Numbered from the stretch's first letter, positions 14,401-27,999 are shown. The stretch: 64,000 bases of DNA from Burhinus oedicnemus (GCA_008921705.1 VFFE01009205.1:909178-973177); one strand, 5' to 3'. The notes: generated by a model from the letters alone, not told the origin. Program-made: numbers and translations.

Positions 14401-15920
14401 TTTTTGTTTCTTCTATATTTTTCAGAAATGTTTTATTGCTTCTATCAATTGCAAGAGTACATAAAACTTTAATGATAAAGCAGTAAAGGAAATGATCTCC
14501 AAATATTACTGCAGATCCCTTGATAGATTTCTGTGCACTCTGCAACCTTTGTCTGAGCTAATTAAATAACAGGCAGAATAATTCTGGGAATGCTTACGAA
14601 TAGCACTGCTGTGATGCTATTTCCAGAATGGATTTTTTTTTTTTTTCTTAAAGCTCCTTGTCTAGGAAGCAAACCCAGAGCCATTTAACCAGAGATGTAC
14701 CAATCCAAAATCTACCTACAACGATTAACACAGTAACAGGAATAGAAATGAATGTGGAGGCAAAAAATAATGGAGATTATAGCAAGACATCGTTAAAGCT
14801 ATGTACAAACAAATAGAAGTGACAGTAAAATATTTGGTGGGTTCTGGAACATCTGCTTTTTTAAATCATCATTAACATGGTAAAGATAGTCTATTTTTCC
14901 ATTCAATGGGTTGTGTGCATTCTCTTGTACAACTTGTGGTTGTGGCAGTTCCTGTTTTCCATATGAGTCTTAAATATGCTATTCAACAGCTTTACTATTA
15001 GTGGCCGACTAAACTCTGAAGTCTGAAGAACATGTGTTTTCAGATCCCAGAACTTTTTGTTTCTAATCTGACTGGTTTGTGTTACAGTAGTACAGCAAGG
15101 TCCCAAATGGATTTGGTGCTCTGTTGAACTGGTGCTCCAGTGTAGAGTGAAAGAGTCCTTGCCCTGGAAAATGTGACCTAAAAGGGAGAAAAAGCTTGAT
15201 TTAAAAGTGCCAAAAAAAGGGTAAATAGAAGTGCTGACTGGTAAAATAGCTGCCACTGCTTTGCTATCAACAGAACATCCACTGAGCAGAAGATAAGATC
15301 CAGATTTCTTGCTGCCTAGTGTATCCTGTGCACCCATCAGTTCGCAGTGGCTCTCGGACTGAATTGAGCTTGGTTGTCTTTGCTGTCCTGTCAGAAGAAA
15401 AAGACCAGTATTTATTGTCCCATAGACTTATTTCAGTCTTGTCAACATTTTAAATGCTCCAAGGATGGGTAGGACATCTAAATATTCCTAAGGGAAAGGT
15501 TCAACTGATGTGAAACCTAAACATGTTTCCAACTACCATCCGATAGCACATGCATAGTTTTGACAGTGCATTTTCAAACCTCTGGCAGCAAAATACAAAA
15601 GGCTTGCAGCAATTAACAAGAATATTCAATCTATAAGGACACTTTCAAAAAGCAGCCGCATCAGAGACAGAAGGTCAAAGTCCCATTAAATTGTCCAGAT
15701 GATCCTAGGGGAGGCACCTGGTCTTTCATACCAATGCGCGCTGCAAGCAAAAGCCAGGCAATCTGCAGTGAGAAAACTGATCTTAAGACTGTGCATGCTG
15801 TCTTCCAGCCGCCCGTCCCCCAGGTTGCTATTGTGTGTTGTTAGCAGAAGTAGCGTGGCTTATTGCGACAGTGCAGGTGCTGATCTTGGCTATTGAGCAG
15901 ATCAGGTTCTGAGAGAGCCA

Positions 15921-16000
15921 AGAGGACCTGGAGGGCTTTGTAGATGAAAGCCACTGGGTTGAATCGCATTCAGAAGCAAACGGCACCATGCTGAGCTTGG
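15921..16000 (+). repeat. Possible ancient LINE-like relic
   Basis: The sequence AGGGCTTTGTAGATGAAAGC, followed by TTGAAT and AGAAGCAAAC, recalls a motif widespread in L2/CR1-type elements of fishes and reptiles (GGCTTTGTAGGTGA, then TTGAATT, then GAAGC-AAC-GG). The match is from memory, short and diverged. No coding or 3'-tail remains are visible on either side. Confidence 0.28.
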
Positions 16001-19000
16001 ATGTAACCTGCTTAGTGTAGCTTACAGCTCCGGCTCGTGCTCTGTGCTAACTGAAGCTTCCTCCATGAGGGAGGAATTGGTGTTTTCTGTGAGGTAGCAA
16101 AGGACTTGTGTCACCTGCTGTGGTGGGAGCAGAAAACGCGCTTTTGGGAGAATGTGAGCATAGGTGGGATGTCTCAGCTCTGTACCAGCTCTCTCTGCTT
16201 GAACTGCCTCAGTGTTATGCAAAGTTCTTCTGGTGGGCTGTGTTTGCACAGATCCATAGAGCATGGGGAACATAAAGGACCCAACTTTGTATGCATGTTC
16301 TGTAGATTAAGAACTTGGCCAGGACTCAGGCTTCTCCTCCTGTGTGCATAGAGGCTAAAGCAAGACAGCAGTTGGCTTATTATAGTGAGTATTAATTCTT
16401 TGTATTAACCAGTAGGAGAATTAAGCGAGAAATTTATTTCATTCTTGGAACAAATCAGGATGCTCTTGAAGTAGAGCCTCTATCTACTAGCATAGTACTC
16501 AATGTAGACTGTCATTTCAAGGAAATTTTTCAGCTACAATCGGTGTTTACTTTAACACTGAGCTTTTGCCAGGGCAAGAAAAAGATGTAAACACTTTCTG
16601 CATGGAGACATTTGCTGTAGTTGAGACATTGATATTCTCCTGCAGCCAATGCAACTTCTATCCTGCTCTGGTGATGACGTGGTCTTGCAAAGCTTCCCAG
16701 AATCACAGACCTCTCCCTCCCAAATGCAGTAATTCCTGGAATGGTGATACTTTAAAGTGGTTGCTGGAGGTACCCAGAGTGATGCAGGTGTATTTTAGGA
16801 TACTTGTGGGCTGGCTCATTTCTAGATTGTGGTGTTGTATATTTTTTTTCTATTTTTAATCACTGTGCTAGTTTGCAGAGAAGTGGGTTTTTTATAATGT
16901 CAATGTCTGCTGCAACACACGCTGCATAAATCATTCAACAAAGCCACATATTGTTTGTGAAAGCTGCATCAGCTCTGAGCATAATGGCAAATTATGAGCA
17001 GCAGTGACCAGAAAAGAGCTGCACCGGTGATACTGTTTCCATTTCATTTGGTCTCCTCAACTTTTTAAATTCACGGCTTTGATTTGAAGATTCCCAATGA
17101 ACTCTGAAGAGGGGCAGGTTTTATCCTCTTCCCTGATGCTGGGGACAGCTAGGAGTCTGCCCATTTGGAGTAGTCTCAAGGCTGTTGTAGCTGGTGTTTC
17201 AGGGAAGGCTCCCAAGGGGTTGCTTTTTTGGCTTAAGGTTGCCAGAAAGTCGGAAGCGGTGTGTATGCCCTGACATTCCCTGCTGCTGGGGGCTGGGGAG
17301 GCTCGCTGCCTACACAGGCTTTTATGCACAGAGCAACACTGCTGGCAGAGCAGGATTTCCAGGTCCCCCACTGGCAACAACCTGGAGCACCTTTGTGTGC
17401 TGACTCGACTGTGCCTCCTCCCAGGTAGGCTCTCTCTGAAATCCCTCTGCCGTACCGCTGAACACAAAGTAGTTTGAAGTGAGTTGTCTTTTTTTTTTTT
17501 CCCCAGGTCGTCAGTGTAAAATTCAAATAGGTTAAATATGATTCATCTCTCTAACACTGGGAGGGGACAGAGGTCTGGCTAGCCCAGGTAATAGTAGCAG
17601 AATTCAAAGCCCATCGTTGTGCTTTCAAGCAGCAATAGGTTACTCATTACTGCAGCTTTGAACAGCTTCCCTGTGGGTTGTGTGCATCTCAGCCACCATC
17701 ACTACTGGCACCGATCAATTAGTGTCACAAGCAGTTTTAGAAAAGGGCCAAGCAGGGAACACATCTGGAGCGATTCTCCCACCTGCTGTTCTTACTGGTG
17801 AAGCTGGAGGGATCTGGCCTGCTGGCATGGTATCTGTTTGGGAGCTAATTAGTTTGGGAGATTACAGAAAGCAGGATATATAAGCTGCCTGATCAATGTC
17901 CTCCACAACCTGTAAAGGGAATAGGTAAATGTCATTTTCATAACACCGGCATAAAAATTGAGGAGTAGAGGCCAAATGTGCTCCCTGGCCACAGTCCACA
18001 GCTGCCAACTCCAGGAGCCTGAAGACTGGAGCAGATACCTCCCTGTGAATATCTGGGGTGGGGGAAACTGCCTCTTTCAGCAGGAATCCCAAGGGAGCAC
18101 GAGCAGCAGGTGACCATGGTGAACGCAGGAGGAGAGCTGGTGTATGTGATGCACTTTGAACGTGCTGGAGCCAGTTTTCTCCAGAGGGGCCACATCATGA
18201 GCCACACTATGCCATTTGTCCCCACCCTGGTGCTCCAGCTGCAGTCCATTAGATTATGCCCCTCGCTTTCCCAAATGCGTCTCTCTCATTCTGCTTTCCA
18301 TAGCCTGTGCTGCTTGGCTGCTGGAGGGGAGACTTGGTAAGTGTGCTTTATGCAGTACATCTCACCAGTCAGGAGACAGGGGGTTCTGGCTCCTACCTAA
18401 TTACTCAGGTCAGTGGAAATAACAACAAGGTTTTTCTTAGATGTACATTCAGAGAGGTCTGCGGTTAAGATTCTATCAAAAATGAAAAACAGTGTGCAGC
18501 AAAATAATTATTTTTGTAAGGCTTTTCAGTTTTTACCAATGATGAGGGAAACAGCGGGAGTTCACAAAGGGAATATATTTTATTGATGCCAAGGAATTAT
18601 TGCATCGGTATTAGAACTTCAGGGACATGTAAATGTTCGGGACAGCGAAACATTGCATTGTTACAGAAAAATTGTGCCTTTGAATAAGAGAGAAAAAACA
18701 CTTAAATGATGTGAGAAAGTTATTTCTACGACTATCTGGGTGATTTGGAAACATGCTACTGCTTAAGTGGGTCGCAGACAATTCTTCTTGTCCTTCCTCT
18801 CATGCCGTTCACCTATATCTGTGGGATGCCTCTTAAAAAAAAATATTTTTTTTTCAACTGCATTTAAAAAAACCCAACAGTCAGTGCCTGTTGAAGAACG
18901 AGTGATTAAGGATGAGATTCACTTAAAGTCACTGTCTTGAATTTGTATTCTTCTAAAATAGTCCAGTTTTTTGTTTTGGTAAAGAAGAGGAGTACTTCCT

Positions 19001-21103
19001 TTTCCTTTGCCATAGTGTCCCATTTCTGTGTTCCAGTCTAATAAGCAGAAGCCAAAATTTGTTTCCTGATGGGTCAAAGAGAGAACCCCCAGTGCAAGCT
19101 GTGTGATGGTCACAAACCCAGCGCCTTGCTTTGCAACCAGCAGCACAAATGCTTCCCGTGAGGGCAGCATTCAGCACAGCGTGGGTCTGTGCAGGGACCA
19201 GCTCAGGAACCAGAAGCAGAGTCACCATCTGCACAGCAAATGAAGCATACTGAGATAACCCTGCTCGGGTGCCTCTGTGTAACACTGCAGCGTGCAGTGT
19301 AGATATCAGGACTGCTTTCCAAGGGTAGCGAGATCCATCTCTGAGGTGCCTTTCACATCTCCAGCTGCTCTCTGCAGGTCCGGTTCTCGTTTTTCTGTTT
19401 TACTCTGGGCATTTGAAATGCAGATCTTGCTCACGTAAACTTGCCTCTCATCCTCAGGAATGAAAGCTGAGTTCTCTCTGAGGGAGAAGTGGGCAGTTAG
19501 CAGTCTAGATTCACTTTTTCCTTTTTCTTAAAGCCTTCTTTCTCCATACTGGTAAGACGATGCCAGTTATAAATGTGTTTTCTGTTTTGGTTTTAATGCC
19601 ATTTCTATGCTGGCCAAAACCTTGTTAGGCAAAAATCTAATTGTAGCTGCAATTATCCTCACATAGCTTGCTTAATTAGAGGACCTTTGTATACTCTACC
19701 ACCAAACATACTTTTGGGAAATGAGAACTGCTAGAACAAATTTTGCTGGAATCCTTACAGTAGCAGAACCTTTTCAACACCAGCCCCAGCCTTGCCAGGA
19801 CCTTGTAGCAGAGCAGCAAAAACCCAGTACCCACAGGAACAGGCCCTGAAGAGCATTCATTCATCGCCTCCCACCTGAGCACTGCTCTTGAGTCTGGGAT
19901 TTTGAACCTGCTAAGAAGTTTAGAGAAAAAGTACCTGGAAGCTCTTTGGAAGTGGAGCTGAAGAAGATCCATGTTTCATAGCCTCCCCTGCTCAAGCTCA
20001 GTCCTGTCCTTACATTAATCTTTTAAAGAGATCCCATGCTCCCACATTTACATGTCTGCCTTCTCCACTTCAACAACGCAAGACTCCTTGACCTACTGTT
20101 CTTAACCTTAACTGACAAAAAGACTGTAACATAAATAGGACATTTATAACCAGCATTGGAAATCTCTTCTGTTGTGTGATTATCTACAAAGTGTTATTAC
20201 CCCCTTTTTGCACAGGAAAATATGCCTAGATTTTCATTGATCCATCTTGAATCAATGCTTTTAAAAATCTTAGACACATTTTACTTAAGAGCAAAAGCAT
20301 GCATTTTATGTTTTGACATGGTGTTATTGATTGGAAAGGAGAGAGCAGTGCTCTCCACCTGACTGTCTCCTCAGTTTCTTAGTCTGGCAGTGTCTGGTAG
20401 CACAACATCCTTAATGGCTTTGCTCCTGTTTTCTCTGCTTGTTGCCTCTCCTCTTTATCCTCCCAGTCCTCACCACGGTGCCTTTCTCAGTTTTTTAAAG
20501 TAATCAATATTGTGCTCAAGCCTCCTGCTGTTTGCTGTCACTCATATTTGGCACAGCTATAAATTATGTATGGGTCTTTCTCGGCCCATATAACATTTCT
20601 ATTGCATTTGTCAATTGCTAATCAATAGTTCACTTTTCTTATCCTCAAAGATACACACATGTTCTGAAGTTTTAATGCAAGCAGATTTCCCCCTTACATG
20701 TAGATGAGGAGAGCAGTGAGACTTCAGCTATGAAGCTAGAAGCCGCAGAGGTACAAATCTAGACCTGGTGTTTTATCTCAGAAGACATTAACATAAATCC
20801 TCTATCTACAGTGCTTTGGTTTCTGCGTTTTGCTGCGGAGCTACTTCCTCCACAGGCATGGTAGGCAGTGTTTTAGCATGGCTTTGCTTACCTGTGACCC
20901 TTTCAGCCTCTGCTGCACAAGATGCTCGCAGTGGTAGGCTGTTTGAACTTCCAGAGCTAATGGCATCTGACATTTAAGTCAACCTTAAAGAAATCTCGGC
21001 AAACCCAGTCACTTAAACTAATATGGCAGTGTCTCTTTAAGGAGGCATATTGACAGTCTTTGTAAAATGTCATGTTAGGTGGATGTCTCAATCAAGTCCA
21101 TGA

Positions 21104-21123
21104 CCCTCCCCTCCCCCTCCCCC
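21104..21123 (-). other. Compact G-quadruplex motif on the minus strand
   Basis: The plus strand reads CCC-T-CCCC-T-CCCCC-T-CCCCC, so the minus strand has four G-tracts of 5, 5, 4 and 3 separated by single A loops. Single-base loops favour a very stable parallel quadruplex. No promoter or CpG cluster surrounds it. Confidence 0.65.
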
Positions 21124-22261
21124 AAGTTTTGACAAGCTTTGAAATTGGGTTGTAAAACAAAAAAGGAACAAATAATTCTTTTGTATAAAAAGTGCATTTT
21201 AAAAAAGTTGGATTGCTGACTGTCTGAAATAAGTGAGCAAGCCCTGTAGCGTCAACTTCTGCTGCAACATCTTTAATACATACGCAAGTGCTGTTAGCTG
21301 AGGCAAGGAGAAAGTACTGGTGGAGTGAGACTGCTTGAAACCATATTTTGCTTTAGGCAAAACAGTGTGCTAAAAGAGCTGAAAACAAGAAAAGCTGCCT
21401 GCTGCTATCCCTGCAACATTAAACATCAAAACTCGAGCCATTTTCTACTGAAGGTTGGTCGCTTGAATAAATGCTCGAGATTTGAGAAACTGCTGGTCAC
21501 AATGGGGAGAAGAGAGAGCTTATTCCTTCAAAAAGCTGACACCTCTCATCAGTCCAGAAGACCGGTTGCTGCCTAAGTAAATCCTCAATTAGGGCTGTTG
21601 GCTGCAGATCCTGGAGCTGCGCTCGACGGAGGGTTTGGCCAGAGCTCTCTGCATTTACAGCTATGTGTGCTACAGCACTTTCTCATTCGGAGTCCAACAG
21701 GGTTTGACCTTCAGGCCATGCTGCAAAGGTCTCTTCACTTTGGACCAGATGGTGCCACTTTTATTCACACTGAGCAGTGTTTTCCTCCTTAAGAGGGCTG
21801 ACATCTCAGCTAAACTACACTAAACTGAGTCCAGCTGTCTGGCTTTTCCATGCTTTTTCAAGCTTCACTGGTGGGAGCGTGGGTTTTTAGCAGAGTGTAA
21901 TTCTCTAAATTGTGGAGTGCTCAGGGGAATCTGAGTGACTGCTCAGTGTCCAGGCTTTTGCCTGCAAACCAGGGACACGTGAGCCAGGTGTCATGTGGCA
22001 AGGAGAGACTGAAAGCGTAAGAGCTTGTGCAAAGAGGAGTGCAGCTGATCTGTGCTACAGCAACTGCCTTTTTTATTAAACAGCAGTATAGAAGTTGGTA
22101 ACAGGTTGGCGTTTCAAATGATAAAGAGATAGTATGGGATATTAAATAGTCATTTCCTAGAAAGCTGATTCCCTAGCATGGGTTAAACCTCTTTCTCTGA
22201 GACAGTTTGAGGTTTTGGGGTGATCGAGCAGAGGAGTTTGGCTGACTGAATGGTGAATCCA

Positions 22262-22372
22262 GATCATGGAGATCTAGGGATGGAGATCCACATCTGGATC
22301 ATGGAGATCTCCACCTGGATCATGGGTGCGTAGAGATGGAGATCATGGAGATCACAGTCTAAATCATTGAGA
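22262..22372 (+). repeat. Degenerate GATCATGG minisatellite
   Basis: The octamer GATCATGG starts at 22262, 22297, 22318 and 22341, embedded in related GGAGATC words. Spacing is uneven (35, 21, 23), so this is a worn tandem array, not a perfect repeat. It ends within a few bases of the left terminus of the LTR at 22374. Confidence 0.6.
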
Positions 22373-22373
22373 C

Positions 22374-23114
22374 TGTCCTGGTTTGGGCCAGATTGGCCCA
22401 ATCAGGTGGAATGACAGATGCTCTCTCTCTTCTGCTCCGCTTCGAAGGGAGGCAGGAGAAAGAGAGAAAAAAGAGAGACTTAAGAGTTTAGAAGGAACTA
22501 AACTACTTTAATGAAATATTAATAATAAAATGATAAAAAGAAAAATAATGAAATATATATAAAACCGTACCAAGCTCCCAGGATGACAGTCACGTCACCA
22601 GCAGGCACTGGGGAAGTCGCAGACTGGACTCAGTGACAGACAGGAACTGGATTCCAGATCTGGATTCAGGGTTGGGATCAAAGGCAGATGCAGGGCCAGA
22701 GTCCTCCTCGGACACCGGCCATTGAAGAAAGAGGGCTGACCCTTTGATCCCTCACCTTTTATACTGAGCGTGAGGCAGATGGGATGGAATACCCTGTTGG
22801 TCAGTTTTGGGTCACCTGTCTTGTCTGCTCCTCCCCGCAGGTGTGACCCCTCTATGCTTTTTGCTTCAGATGCTCCAACAAGTAACAAAGTAACAAGTAA
22901 CAAAGTTGGCTGGCCTTGGTTGTTATAGCAATAAGGATAAGCAAGAGCCTCTCTGCATCCCATTCCTTGGCATCAACTTAAGCACGGGTCTTACCACTCT
23001 GAAAGCAAACAGTTTTCTGCACAACATGCTGTTAATTTCAGCAGTTAGAAGAGGCCTAGCTAAAAAGTAAAGTTACTGAACAAAATAGGTCCTGTTTTAC
23101 CTCAAACCAGGACA
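22374..23114 (-). mobile_element. Solo LTR of an avian endogenous retrovirus, minus orientation
   Basis: The two ends are perfect 12-bp inverted repeats (TGTCCTGGTTTG at 22374, its complement at 23103-23114), with the TG...CA termini expected of an LTR. Read on the minus strand, the order is that of an LTR. A U3-like stretch comes first. A TATA box follows (TATAAAAGG, plus-strand positions 22755-22763). A likely ATTAAA polyadenylation signal lies downstream (22507-22512) in an AT-rich tail, and a pyrimidine/purine-rich end follows. The length of 741 bp is normal. No gag, pol or env remains flank it, so it is a solo LTR, the usual product of LTR-LTR recombination. A short internal duplication (AAGTAACA words near 22880-22905) lies in U3. 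The terminal bases and the words around the TATA box resemble common bird ERV LTRs known to me; the exact family is not named. The flanking pentamers (GAGAC and CAGCT) do not match, so no target-site duplication is visible. Confidence 0.8.
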
Positions 23115-26100
23115 CAGCTCTGCTCTGAAGTTCAATAAACCAGTATCCCTCTGCAATACCCGCAACATGTTTCTCCTTAGGCACCTTCGTGTGTCCCAGC
23201 AGGCTGCCTGAGGAGTACCTCCTACGGCTCGCAGAAATTAAAGGCTGAAAAGAAAATCTCTGATAATGTATGCAGTGCATTGCCTTTCAGCTTGCCCAGA
23301 CGTCCCACCTACCCGAATACAGCCAGAGTCCCTGCCCCAGGAACATGTGGCCTGAGCAAACAGGACAAATGTAGGAGGGCTGATGGCCACAAGGATTAAA
23401 GGATGGACTTCTCCAGTGTCATAAGGCACAGGAGAGGCAAACTTGGGTGGCAGGATCACCTCTGCTTGCCTTCCTTCTGAAGCTTCTACCTGTTAGGAGA
23501 GCTTCATTAAGTACTTAATAAATTCATTTGGGAAGGACTCGCTGCTCCATGTCTTGTGCTGAGCTTCAGAGTCACTTCCAGATAAGCTGCGTGTTTCTGT
23601 GTGCAGAAAACCTGTGCTTGTGTGCTCTCATCTTACTTCTGGCATGGTTTTAGCCAGTCATTTCTGTCACAATATGTTAGATTTCTGGACTGGACTTGCA
23701 GAAAAAAAGAGAAAACATGGGGAAAGATGAATTCAGAGTGTAAGGAAAAGTTCTTTGCAGTAAGAGAAATGGGTTGTGTAGGTACCACATAACAAACATA
23801 CTGGTATGATCTGTGCTGTTTGGCTTCAGCAGCATCTCCTCTGCCAAAGGCTGAGCTATGTGACAAGTCAGGCAGTTCAGGAAGAGTGCAGGCTTTCGGT
23901 TCAGAGTCATAGCAAAATCCTTCAGTACAGGAACCCTATGGGCTTACAGCACTTAGCTAAGAATCCAGAAATGCTTTTAAATTTTGTGACTTTTAGCTCG
24001 TCCTCCAATTCTGGAGGACTAGTTATTTTGAATGGGCGATGCTGAATTGTAAGGGACATCAGACAGTAGCCCTTTCTTTTTTGTCTTCTTTCTTTCTTGT
24101 CTCTGGCAAATGGGGACAGATTAGCTGAGGTTGAGTGACGAGGTCACTGCCCTCAGCTATCTGCTGTGTCCCCACTACATGGTCAACTGAGCCATTTGTG
24201 AATTAGCTGCTGAGCCACTGATTCCTACAGCACAGAGGTTTAAAGTGGACTGAAATTGTTTATGGTTAACCTGCGCGTTAGTTCAGAAGCTGAACCATGA
24301 TGCAGAAGTAGTTTGGATGCTGCTATAGCAAAGGTGGGGCAGACAGCATGGGACAATAACGCTTCCTTCCCAACAACACAGTAACATCTATCAGGCAGAG
24401 CTGATGCTAGGTGTCTTTTTATTTGTGCAGTTTGAGGCAATGATAAAGGCTCTTACAGCTTGTTGTAATTTGCATTTGTCCCTACACAACCTATGCTCTC
24501 TCTCTCTCCTGAGAGCTCTTATAGCCATTTCATTCACCACCTCTCCCCAGTGCAGAGAGGGTTTCTGTGCATGGACAGAACCCACTAAAGTCAGCAGAGA
24601 AACTGAGGGTGAGAGATCTGACAATGCAGAAAGAGTTGCAAGATGAATTAAATTTTTTTTCTACTTTGAATTTCTAATAAGATACTTTGCCTGGTTCTGT
24701 TGGAGCTTAGAACATCCCAGGAACATTTCTTTGTAAATATCACTCCTATATAATAATTTTTAAAGACATTTGGCAGAATGAAGGCATACTTTTCTCTGAC
24801 CCACTGGTCGGCTCGGTGTCTGCCCATAGGCAGTATTCAGGATGTGTAGTTTTGACAGACATACTAGCCAACTTGCATGTGTCTTTCAGCCTTTATCGTT
24901 TCTATTTGTAGGGCATCCTTTCATACCTGGAAGTGGGGAAAGAAGGATGAGCTTGTCCACTGCAGAATATACCTCTCAATCCATCCTTGCATATTTTGCT
25001 TTTCTAGAGTTGGTATTTTACCTTAATATTGAACACTTCCGTTTTGGAGCAGATGATTAGGAAAGCTAGCAGGGAGAGAGCACCGTTTCTTGCTGAGACC
25101 CTAAGAATTGCTCGTTTGAACTCTCCTTTCCCTGGCATCTGCACTAGCCGGGCCATTCTCTCACGGTGCTGCAGAGGGCTCAGTGCCCAGCAGCATGATT
25201 CCCAGGCAAGCCAGATTGCTGGCCGTTGAATGGTGCAAGACCTTTCCATCAGTGAAAATCCTCCACGGTCCTTCCAAGCATTGCTGAGCCACTGAGCAAG
25301 ACCAGAATTGCTGCTCATTTCCTATGGGCTCTACTTCTCATGGCGCCGATGGGAGCTTCTCATCCCCTTCAGGGAGAGAATGGGAAACAGGAGGCCAGGA
25401 GCCCTCCTGGCACCCGCTGCTGAAAGTCTGCAGAGGGGCTGGGTTTGCAGGATTGTAAATCATCTGGAGCAAGAGAGCTACGTTAGTTAATCCCAGATGA
25501 GGTTCAGATCACCTGCCTTGCAGCCCAGACCATTTCCCTGGGACCACTGCACTGGCTCAGATCCTGTTGGCTCTAATTCCACCCTTTGTTCTATTTTTGT
25601 ATGGTGGGTTTTTTAATTAGTAATTCTGTTGAATTTATAACACATTGCGACTGCACATCCCCTGAGCATAAATAGAGCACAGAGAAGAAAGGAGGCAGTG
25701 ATTTAATGCCAGATCATCGTGGGCCCAATTCATAAAAATGTTATACTTTTTATGTAGGAAAAGGAGCGTCCATGTAGCATATTTGGAATTCATTGAATCT
25801 TCTTTCTTATGCATAAAAGTTGCCAACTGCTCATTACTCACTGAAGGAATTCATAACTCAAAAGAGGGCAGAGGCAGAAGAAAAATGAGCATGCCCTACT
25901 TAATGTGTAAAATTCAAATATTAAAAAAAAAAGAAAGAAAATCTGGCAGGGATACAGGGTAAGTAAATCATCCCTTTAAAAAAGAAACCTCTAATAATTA
26001 CCTAAGTACAAGATTCATGGCTGATAACGAGTCAGAGCAAAGATATGCGCATAACCTTTCTTCAGCTTTTAAACAGCACTCGTGATTATTGTTGTTTTAA

Positions 26101-27370
26101 AAAATGGCAAGTCTGTTTTCCTTGCAAACTGTATACTTCAAACAGAACTTTAATATATTTATTGAGGGAGCCACATGCAGGAAATAGATTATTAGGGGAG
26201 ATGTCCTTCCATTTACGGTGATCCTAGAGCAGAGAATACAGAGAAAACACATTAAGAAGCACTTCACATTTTTCCTTTGCTGTAACCCAACCCAGACTTG
26301 TGCCCAGAAGAGACAGCCTCCTTTGATCATTGCAGATCCATATTGACATGTCCCATGCCATCCTTCACTCTCTAATCTCTCAACACTGTGCACATTGAAC
26401 ACATTGCTGTACACACACTCATTACCGTACCGAACAAGAAACCACATATACTGTACCAGAAACCACAACTAGACAAAAGTCGTTGGTCAAAGATCATTTA
26501 CATTCCTTTTTAGTTGCTTCTGCTCCCTCCAGAGAAACTCTGATTTATCAGGAGAATTGATCTGTAGTTCCTTTCCTTACACTTGGGTGGGGAAAGGAGA
26601 GCCAAGGGGAGAAGCAGCAGCTTTACTTTGCTGTTGTTTTTTTCAGTCGCCTGACTTCCTAGCTCTCTTTCTCATAGCACATGAGAAACTTCTATCTGCT
26701 GGGTCTTCTCATCTGTCTTGGCACCCTTCTTGGAAGAGGGAGAAGGTAGAAGGAGAGAGCATGGCAAACGTGTTGTAACTCAAAGTGCAAAAGCCCTCAA
26801 AGTGGACAGAGGTGCAGCTGTGCATTACGAAATGCAAAGCTGTTGTGTACCAAGTGGTGAAGCAGTACCGGTTCAGTGCAGTATAGTTCCACAGTGAGGT
26901 GTGGTTTAGGGGTTTGAACCTTTAGAAGGGGAATAACATTGATATCAGACAGTAGGTGCAAAATTAAAAGATGCTGAGAGTTTGTTTTGAAAGCAGTGAA
27001 GGTGTTAGGCAATGGCCTAGCACCTCAACAGTGGCACTTCTGTAATGCAACATTTCAGCTGGAGAGCAGCAGCCCCTCTGGTGTGACCTGGGCAGTCTCT
27101 GGGTCTGTGTGCGTGGTGGTTCACCTTGGACCAGGCCCCTTCTCACTCCTCCCCTAGGAGAGGGAGAGAGCATACACAACTCCTTGGCATTGCCTGTTTA
27201 CTGATAGTACCTTGGGGCATGCCATGAAGTTACAGCTATGCTTGCAGAGACCTCAGCCCTCCCCAAAATAGATCAAGAAGCCTGGTGGAAGTGGCAGATA
27301 GAGAAATAGTCAAGCATTTTCTGACTCTTAAGGCTGACTAGTACGTAGACATCCCATAGCAAACTGTAGA
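23115..27370. other. Non-coding DNA, no gene recognised
   Basis: Nothing beyond a C/T-rich stretch at about 24071-24103 and an A11 run at about 25922-25932. Around 26435-26468 two copies of AGAAACCACA lie 22 bases apart, a small local duplication. No frame shows a domain. Confidence 0.65.
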
Positions 27371-27413
27371 GATCATTGCCATCAGTTTCACTGGGAGCAA
27401 GATAGAGCCTTTA
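27371..27413 (+). repeat. Relic of an ancient palindromic repeat
   Basis: CATTGCCATCAGTTTCACTG, followed by GGAGCAAGATAGAGCC, matches by memory the half-site CATTGACTTCAATGGGAGCAGGATC-GGCC common in reptile and bird palindromic repeats. Only one arm is visible. The call rests mainly on similarity to the clearer copies at 28180, 33600 and 33997. Confidence 0.35.
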
Positions 27414-27999
27414 ATGAGGTCAGCTATAAGGGCATGGATTTGACATCAGAAGCAATTCCTGATGTGCTTGTTATCTCCTCTCGTAGGAACCCTGGCTTGC
27501 TTTCACAGCCAGCAATGTACCAAATCCAACAGCTTATTCTAGAGTTCTCTTCGGTTTTTTACTAATAGGCAAGACTGACAGACTAGACTGAAAGATGTAA
27601 TTGTTGGACACGGGGTCTAAGGTATGCCTCTGCACTCGTTTCATGCTGGAGATCTTAAGAGAACTGCAGGCAACTCTACCCACACCTCCGATTTTTTAAA
27701 GGGATGACGGTTCCAGTTGGCAAAAGGCACTGAGCTCCAGCGTGTTGTTAGGTGATGTGTTTTGAAAGCATGTCGCTATCAGATCCAGTGCCCCACCCTA
27801 AATCAGGCGTGGACAGTTGCTTCCTCCCCACCACTATTTCCCCTGCGCTTTCAAATGGATACAGCGTTTTCCTACCCTGCCATTCCCAGCTAGCGTATAG
27901 AGTTTCTGCAACTATTCAAGAGCTTCTGAGTAGCATCATAGAGATGACCACATTTTAATGGTGCCCCAAGCAATTCCTGTCTACATAAAGTTCATTAAA

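Larger units (their letters stand above)
11421..22250. other. Non-coding DNA, no gene recognised
   Basis: Contains a T14 run at 14633-14646, a T12 run at 17489-17500 followed by CCCC, and an A9-T-A-T9 stretch around 18837-18854. One LINE-like relic and one C-strand G4 motif are listed separately. A piece at about 20190-20220 (TATTACCCCCTTTTTGCACAGG) faintly resembles the MIR/L2 core but is too short to call. The longest open frame, 144 codons on the minus strand at 14903-15337, matches no family I know. Confidence 0.65.

Noticed and set aside
14903..15337. 144-codon minus-strand open frame
   Set aside because: Length is near the chance maximum for 64 kb in six frames, and no domain or splice context is visible.
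22595..22963. 122-codon minus-strand open frame
   Set aside because: It lies wholly within the LTR, across its U3/R-like part, and is not a known product.
22369..23119. Target-site duplication of the LTR
   Set aside because: The pentamers flanking the two ends (GAGAC and CAGCT) do not match.
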